DNA from: Macrostomum hystrix
Lineage: Eukaryota; Platyhelminthes; Macrostomidae
Assembly (NCBI GenBank): GCA_950097015.1
Contig: CATNEN010000025.1
Span: forward strand, 5,632,001-5,696,000
Direction: 5' to 3'
Length of the DNA stretch: 64,000 bases
In this document: piece after piece, positions 57,801-64,000 of the stretch
Numbering within the stretch: the stretch's first letter is position 1
Layout: each line of letters begins with the position of its first letter
Notes under the pieces: model-generated
What the model was told of the DNA's origin: nothing
The model's database searches: none
What the model saw: only the letters and a program-made list of their open reading frames with translations
Program-made: the position numbers and the translations under genes

Positions 57801-60800
57801 AAAAAAATCTTCATTTATTGCTGTTTCCATTGTTTATCAGTTTCGAAGTTTTTTTTTCAATTGAGGCCGAAAATGAGTTTTTTCGAAGCTCTACAAAACG
57901 GCTCATTGTGCCGGTGGAAAACCCCTTTCAGAGAGAGATCGAAAGAAAAAGATGGCAACAGAAGGCTAGAGAGCTGAAAAGCTCAGAACAGAAACTGCAG
58001 CATACAGATTATATTTCACAGAGAGAGAGAGAGAGAGAGAGAGAGCAAAGTTTAGGCAGTTTAGGCAGATAATATGCTGCTTAAGTTAAATCTCTATCCT
58101 GTCATATTCTCTAATTTTCTCGAACTCGAACAAAACCAGGTGTTGAGCACGTCCAGAATGGTTTACAGTCTAATTACAGGGAAATTGAGCAGTCTGTATA
58201 GCTTTGGGGTCGTGTGGGACACAGCGGTGGTCATCGAATAGGCGCGAATTAATAGCGGGGTCTCTCCGGAGGGGGTCTACCCTACTACTCCAATATACTA
58301 TTCATTCTCTATCTATCAAATTTTCTTACATAAAGTACTATGAGTATATTTTTGCTAAGAAAAGCAAACAGCATACGCCGACACGGAAAGTGCGTCGAGC
58401 AAGACTGTAAAATGCTTGCGGTAGAAATCTTGAACAAACAGAATTTCACTAACAGATCTTCAGATTTAGGTTAGACTTTTATGTGCTTACGTTTTGTGGT
58501 CGCTAATTTCTCTTTTTGTTTGTTCAAAATTTTTGGCCGTTGTAAAAATGTGCTGAATCAATTTTTCTCTCTTTCTATTAAATCGTTTGTGGAGACGTAT
58601 GTCAAACTTTGGGATATTTCGACCTTGGGATATTTCGACCTTGGGATATTTCGACCTTGGAAGCCTTAGATGTTTTCGAATTTAGGTTTTTTATTTTGAA
58701 TATATCAAACTAACGCACAGATCCATATAAAACTGAAATAAAATTTTTCAGCTACTCGGACCTGCAGGCCTACGCCAGATCTCGCAAGCATCGTACTTAT
58801 ATTTTGAAGCCGGACGCTGGTTGTCAGGGACGCGGCATCTGGTTCACCCGCAGCGTCAAGGATATCAGGCCGACTGACAATCAGGTCTGCCAGCTCTATG
58901 TGTCAAAGGTGAGCATATCGACTCATGCTCAGATCCTTCTCGTGCTCATATCCTTCTCGTGCTCAGACCCTTCTCATGCTCAGATCCTTCTCATTCTCCT
59001 TCTCATGCTCAGATCCTTCTCATTCTCCTTCTCATGCTCAGATCCTTCTCATTCTCCTTCTCATGCTCAGATCCTTCTCATTCTCCTTCTCATGCTCAGA
59101 TCCTTCTCGTGCTCATATCCTTCTCGTGCTCAGATCATTGTCGTGCTCAGACCCTTCTCATGCTCAGATCCTTCTCATTCTCCTTCTCATGCTCAGATCC
59201 TTCTCATGCTCCTTCTCATGCTCAGATCCTTCTCATTCTCCTTCTCATGCTCAGATCCTTCTCATTCTCCTTCTCATGCTCAGATCCTTCTCATTCTCCT
59301 TCTCATGCTCAGATCCTTCTCGTGCTCATATCCTTCTCGTGCTCAGATCATTGTCATGCTCAGACCCTTCTCATGCTCAGATCCTTCTCATTCTCCTTCT
59401 CATGCTCAGATCCTTCTCGTGCTCAGATTCTTTTCGTGCTCAGATCCTTCTCATGCTCAGATCCTTCTCGTGCTCAGATCCTTTTCGTGCTCAGATCCTT
59501 CACATGCTCAGATCCTTCTCATTCAGATTTCTATTTAAAGAAACTATAAGCCAGCCCACTTAAACAAAATTCCCAGCATCTAGAATCCCAATTCAACAGC
59601 ATGTGACGCCAGCTGGGCCACTTGTAAACAAATCCTAAATTTTCGTTTGTTTGCTTTCTTTCTCGCAGCCGACGTGATTGCATGCTGCATCGGCCTGTGA
59701 GAACTCTCCCAGGAACAATGTACTTTTTGTTAGCCTTAAGTCACTGCAATCATTGCTAGCTATTTTCTGCTTTGCAGCTGTAATTGGCCATGTTGGGACA
59801 ATTTTTTTCTTTCAGCCATTCCTAATTGACGGATTCAAGTTCGACTTGCGTGTCTATGCTCTGGTTACGAGCTGCGATCCGTTTAGAATCTTTGTTTTCA
59901 AAGACGGCCTGGCTAGATTTACCACAGTCAAGTATAGAGATCCCACAGCGGCTAATCTGGTGAGCTTTGGCTGGCATTCTTTGGACCCTGGGGGTTGGGG
60001 CTGGGTACGTGTTGGTGCTGGGGTGTTGGGGCTGGGGTGTTGGGGCTGGGGTGTTGGGGCTGGGGTGTTGGGGCTGGGGTGTTGGTGCTGGGGTGTTGGG
60101 GCTGGGGTGTTGGGGCTGGGGTGTTGGGGCTGGGGTGTTGGGGCTGGGGTGTTGGTGCTGGGGTGTTGGGGCTGGGGTGTTGGGGCTGGGGTATTGGGGC
60201 TGGGGTGTTGGGGCTGGGGTGTTGGGGCTGGGGTGTTGGTGCTGGGGTGTTGGGGCTGGGGTGTTGGGGCTGGGGTGTTGGTGCTGGGGTGTTGGGGCTG
60301 GGGTGTTGGGGCTGGGGTGTTGGGGCTGGGGTGTTGGGGCTGGGGTGTTGGGGCTGGGGTGTTGGGGCTGGGGTGTTGGTGCTGGGGTGTTGGGGCTGGG
60401 GTGTTGGGGCTGGGGTGTTGGGGCTGGGGTGTTGGGGCTGGGGTGTTGGTGCTCGGGTGTTGGGGCTGGGGTGTTGGTGCTGGGGTGTTGGGGCTGGGGT
60501 GTTGGGGCAGGGGTGTTGGGGCTGGGGTGTTGGGGCTGGGGTGTTGGGGCTGGGGTGTTGGTGCTGGGGTGTTGGGGCTGGGTTGTTGGGGCTGGGATGT
60601 TAGCACTTAACACTTATCTCAATTATTAAATTAAACTAATGTTAAGAAAAACATATTTTTTTTCAAAACTTCTCAGGACAATGTATTTATGCACCTGACC
60701 AACTACGCGGTGCAAAAGAATTGCCGTGATTTCGTTCGCGACAATGAGGAAGGCGGAACTAAAAGGTGTGGCACACCTCTTGCTCATAATCATTCCAATA

Positions 60801-63528
60801 AACCGCTATTCCTCTCACCCTCCGCGTACATTTGAAAATTTCTAATCGGTTGTCAGGCGAATCTCTACAGTCAACCGTTGGCTGGCTAGCAACGGATACG
60901 ATGTAGCTAAACTGTGGTCAGATATTGATGACGTCATCATCAAGACAGTCCTGTCCGCGCACGGCGTCCTTCGGCACAATTACCGCAGCTGCTTCCCGGA
61001 TGCTGCGCCGGCGACCTCCGCCTGCTTTGAAATTCTCGGCTTCGACATCATTCTGGACAGGAATCTGAAGCCTATAGTTCTCGAGGTTTGCGCTTTTTCG
61101 ATTGTCGGGATCTGAATCTGGGATCTGAATCTAGTGGGATCTGAATCTAGTGGGATCTGAATCTAGTGGGATCTGAATCTAGTGGGATCTGAATCTAGTG
61201 GGATCTGAATCTGGTGGGATCTGAATCTAGTGGGATCTGAATCTGGGATCTGAATCTAGTGGGATCTGAATCTAGTGGGATCTGAATCTGGTGGGATCTG
61301 AATCTAGTGGGATCTGAATCTGGGATCTGAATCTAGTGGGATCTGAATCTGGGATCTGAATCTGAGATCTGAATCTGGGATCTGAATCTAGTGGGATCTG
61401 AATCTGGGATCTGAATCTGGGATCTGAATCTGGGATCTGAATCTAGTGGGATCTGAATCTAGGATCTGAATCTGGGATCTGAATCTGGGATCTGCATCTA
61501 GTGGGATCTGCATCTAGTGGGATCTGAATCTGGTGATAAGTGAAATAAGTGAAAAAGTTGAATCTCATAGCATTCGCATATCTAAAAAAAGCTCACAAAA
61601 GCTGCTCGTAATAAAAACCAATACAATCGAACCTTGTTAAACTGCTCAAAGAAAATGCATAAAGCGGAGGTCCATTCAACAGCAAACCCTGAAACGACAG
61701 GCTCAGGGTTTGTAGGTCAAAGTGGGGCCCAAAATGCTTAGACTCCAGCAATGCCCTCAGATACAAGGATAGAGACTTCCTGATTGGCGTGCAATTTCAT
61801 CCTCCTTTTAAAGAAGGCTTGCTTTTCTTTCTCTTCTCTTTTCTTAAACTCCCCCCCCGCATTGACTTCCTTGCCTGAGCACTAGCTGCGTATACTCACG
61901 GAGTAGAAGACAGACAGACAGACAGACAGCTCCATTATTTGGCAAATGCTTAAGCACCGTTGCAAACCAACGCCTCATCATAAGCTCAACCAGAGCCTTA
62001 GCAACGACACATTTGAGCACCCAGCGCTGGCTAAAGTACACAATCAGCTGTCAGTTCGCAGTTTGCATTATTGTAGGATAGGGCAATAAATATGGCAATA
62101 AAAATGCTCAACATTCCTGAACTATTTTGAGTCCCGGAAAAGCGAGGCTTTCCACTCAGTCACTCCACTTTTTCCCCCCAGTTTCGTCAAACAGAGTGGG
62201 ATTTCATTGTCGTAGGAGCAGCAGCAGCATCTCAGGGTTGAATGCTTTCTGTTTGTTTGCTATCGTTTTGAGTTCGATTGTTCTACTGGCATTGCTGCAT
62301 CATGTTAGGGACTCGGATTTCTCTTTGAATCCAATTCTGCTCAATCTCAGCTGGCAAAATCACCCGATCGCTGTCTCTCGTATTCTAAACGCTTACACCC
62401 GCTTAAAATTCCCCAGGTAAATCATAGCCCTTCATTCAGCACAGATTCTCAGCTAGATGTCGACATCAAATCCGCGTTAATCTGGGATACCTTGCGGCTA
62501 GTCAACATTGGCGCCATCGACAAGCGCAAAGCGATGGAAGAGGAGCGACGGAAAGCGCGGGACCGCCTGTTTCAACGGGGCAGCCGGCGAGATACCAGGT
62601 GACACTGGTCACCTTAACTGACCTAATATAGCCCTGATCAACTGTGAAGCAACCTGCCATTGACACCCGCCTCGCACCCTGCCCCTGATAACATCCACCT
62701 CACACTTTGCCTCGAAAACACCCCACCCCACACCCTGTCGCCGATAACACCCCACACCCTGCCTCCGTTAACACCCGCCTCACACACTTTCCCCGATAAC
62801 ACCCACCTCACACCCTGTCCACGATAACACCCGCCTCACACCCTGTCCCCGATAACACCCACCTCACGCCCTGTCCCCAATAATACCCGCCTCACACCCT
62901 GTCCACGATAACACCCACCTCACGCCCTGTACCCGATAACACACGCCTCCCACCCTGTCCCAGATAACACCCGCCTCACACCCTGTCCCCAATAATACCC
63001 GCCTAACACCCTGTCCCCGATAACACCCACCTCATGCCCTGTCCCCAATAATACCCGCCTCACACCCTGTCCCCAATAATACCCGCCTAACACCCTGTCC
63101 CCGATAACACCCAACCCTCCTAAAGCCCTGGCCGGATCGATTGTTTCCAACTAGTGATCCATGCCATCTTTAAGTCTACCACTATCCGCTAGTCACATTC
63201 TTTCTCTGCCACCCATATCTTTAGAGAGGACTCGGAGCGAGACTCGGCCCAATCAGTTGAAGCTCTCAAGCGCTACGAAGACGCTCATCTGGGCAATTAT
63301 CGTCGGATCTATCCGCCAGAAGACGGCCAGCCGGATCGCTACGAGCGCTACCTCACCCAAGCTGGCTCGATCTATCACGAGACTGCGGCTGCTAGGGCCA
63401 GGGCTGACTGCGCCAGACAGCTCAGACGAGAACTGGAACGAAAATGGGCCGAGGAGCGAGAGATCGCTAGTAGGCAGCAACAACAGCAGCAGCAGACTAG
63501 TAATGCTGTGTCAAAGCGAAAGCCTTTA

Positions 63529-63560
<32 letters not shown>

Positions 63561-63735
63561 AGCCAGACCAGAGAGTCCGACCGACTCATCGTCTGCTGCG
63601 GGGTCGGTGAGAGGCAAAGCGAAGCGGCCAACACCAACCCAGCATACGCCGCCTCTGCCACCGCACCGGTCGCTTCGCATGACTAAACGCGCGGCCACCA
63701 GCTACTCGCTGGCGTCTAGAGAGGTTGGAAAATAA
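54808..63735 (+). CDS. TTLL6: Tubulin polyglutamylase, TTLL6-like, ten exons
   Basis: TTLL6-type enzymes add or elongate glutamate chains on tubulin C-terminal tails, mainly in cilia, flagella and neurons. Exons are 54808-55139, 55242-55282, 55351-55469, 55661-55791, 58752-58908, 59816-59959, 60677-60765, 60857-61085, 62417-62598 and 63225-63735. Phases close throughout, giving 644 residues. An acidic N-terminus and KKKKR precede LANCKYDVVRDCARKLG. Core motifs are DDWNLFWTD, INHFPGMSEICRKD, LPADYSDLQAYA, LKPDAGCQGRGIWF, FLIDGFKFDLRVYALVTSCD, HLTNYAV, FEILGFDIILD and EVNHSPSF. The basic stretch after the core (GAIDKRKAMEEERRK..RLFQR) and HLGNYRRIYP fit the microtubule-binding extension of TTLL6/13. 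The C-terminus is poly-Gln and basic. TTLL13 is the main alternative. Introns 4, 5, 6, 8 and 9 carry minisatellites. Confidence 0.92.
55825..57550. repeat. Minisatellite in TTLL6-like intron 4, about 28-bp unit
   Basis: About 62 units containing GTCTGGGATATTGTGGATGG then GATACAGA. ATGGG, AAGGG, ACGGG and AGGG variants occur in ordered sub-blocks, such as a roughly 250-bp block near 56150-56400 that recurs near 56400. It starts about 35 bp after the exon 4 donor. Confidence 0.93.
57560..58750. other. Rest of TTLL6-like intron 4, AT-rich
   Basis: No gene is seen. It contains a (GA)n microsatellite of about 26 bp at 58019-58045 and a three-unit 18-bp repeat (TGGGATATTTCGACCT) at 58612-58662. 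Confidence 0.5.
58920..59525. repeat. Minisatellite in TTLL6-like intron 5
   Basis: Alternating TCATGCTCAGATCCTTC and TCATTCTCCT units. A block from about 59020 to 59160 recurs at 59240-59390 (higher-order repeat). It begins about 10 bp after the exon 5 donor. Confidence 0.9.
59995..60600. repeat. G-rich minisatellite in TTLL6-like intron 6, 14-bp unit
   Basis: About 42 units of GGGGTGTTGGGGCT with GGTGCT variants. Each pair of units supplies four G4 runs separated by short loops on the transcript strand, so it is a dense G-quadruplex-capable tract. It starts about 35 bp after the donor. Confidence 0.95.
61105..61545. repeat. Minisatellite in TTLL6-like intron 8, mixed 13/16-bp units
   Basis: Units of GGGATCTGAATCTAGT (16 bp) are mixed with GGGATCTGAATCT (13 bp). 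It starts about 20 bp after the exon 8 donor. The related unit GGGATCTGTATAGATT recurs after the stop at 63875-63990. Confidence 0.9.
61900..61930. repeat. Short ACAG tetranucleotide run
   Basis: GACAGACAGACAGACAG within TTLL6-like intron 8, with no further context. Confidence 0.6.
62645..63115. repeat. Minisatellite in TTLL6-like intron 9, about 30-bp unit
   Basis: About 16 units of ACACCCGCCTCACACCCTGT plus CCCCGATA. The core ACACCCACCTCAC is shared with the FUNDC intron array and with 20140-20300. It starts about 45 bp after the donor. Confidence 0.88.
63528..63556 (+). repeat. CAG tract in the last TTLL6-like exon
   Basis: About nine CAG codons encode poly-Gln. A second interrupted CAA/CAG run lies at 63475-63494. 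Confidence 0.85.
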
Positions 63736-63874
63736 AATATTTAAGTGCCTTCTTCCTACACTACTTATTAAGTAGCGCTTAAAGAAAATAGCTTTTTACT
63801 ACTTTATGAAAACTAACGTTGAGTACTATCTTCAGTACTCTATTAAGTAGTATTTAGTGAGTTCTGTCACGAGT

Positions 63875-63995
63875 TGCATCTGTATCGAGTGGGATCTGTA
63901 TCAATTGGGATCTGTATAGAGTTGGATCTGTATAGATTGGGATTTGTATAGATTGGGATATGTATAGATTGGAATCTGTATAGTTGAATCTGTGA
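63875..63995. repeat. Short array after the TTLL6-like stop, 16-bp unit
   Basis: About six units of GGGATCTGTATAGATT, related to the intron 8 unit of the same gene. It runs close to the window end. Confidence 0.8.
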
Positions 63996-64000
63996 AACAG

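Noticed and set aside
59822-60629. Pro- or Gly-rich frames of 200-310 codons on both strands
   Set aside because: Translation of the 14-bp GGGGTGTTGGGGCT array within TTLL6 intron 6.
61900-62420. Independent gene in TTLL6 intron 8 (65- and 97-codon frames)
   Set aside because: No domain, no conserved start context, and the 97-codon frame merely runs into the TTLL6 acceptor region at 62416.

Overview
The window is nuclear DNA of an invertebrate animal. It has GC-rich coding exons in AT-rich surroundings, GT-AG introns with conserved phases, the standard genetic code, tRNA-derived SINEs, short inverted-repeat elements, and animal-specific genes such as MYRF, COMMD5, RMC1 and FUNDC. I cannot name the species. 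A spiralian, perhaps a free-living flatworm, is only a guess. A long minisatellite follows nearly every gene segment and occupies most long introns, so most of the long open frames here are repeat translations and not genes.

Layout on the + strand unless stated. 1-2490: a SINE, a small inverted-repeat element and a dispersed repeat. 3558-4061: last exon of a FUN14-domain (FUNDC) gene, after a minisatellite intron. 4165-8100: four tandem arrays. 8200-10609: two-exon amidase-signature enzyme. 11190-12701 and 15215-17941: tandem pair of SLC22-like transporters. 20400-28306 (minus): complete seven-exon MYRF gene with NDT80-type DNA-binding domain, self-cleaving ICE domain and membrane segment. 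28916-33627: five-exon COMMD5-like gene, divergent from MYRF. 34190-37060: CTGT-rich and 24-bp arrays. 38576-41580: four-exon NAXD-like NAD(P)H-hydrate dehydratase. 43024-47378: five-exon RMC1. 47620-49700: two purine-rich arrays. 49884-51281: two-exon METTL7/TMT1-like methyltransferase. 52093-54103 (minus): two-exon CKS1. 54808-63735: ten-exon TTLL6-like polyglutamylase.

The genes do not form one pathway. They are housekeeping or cell-biology genes: mitophagy receptor, nicotinamide nucleotide repair, Rab7 activation, COMMD/Commander complex, cell-cycle CKS, tubulin glutamylation, and a membrane-bound transcription factor. Exon boundaries were worked out by eye from splice consensus, reading-phase continuity and remembered family sequence. 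Every multi-exon model closes in phase.

The main unexplained structure is the intron architecture. Most introns longer than about 400 bp carry their own minisatellite with a private unit, and it usually begins within about 100 bp of the 5' splice site. Other points worth checking: an inverted-repeat element flush with a MYRF splice acceptor that carries the minisatellite of the neighbouring intron; an NAXD homologue whose catalytic-loop Asp reads as Ala; a 492-bp stop-free in-phase RMC1 intron; and a roughly 58-copy array of ETS-like plus E-box sites just upstream of the amidase gene.
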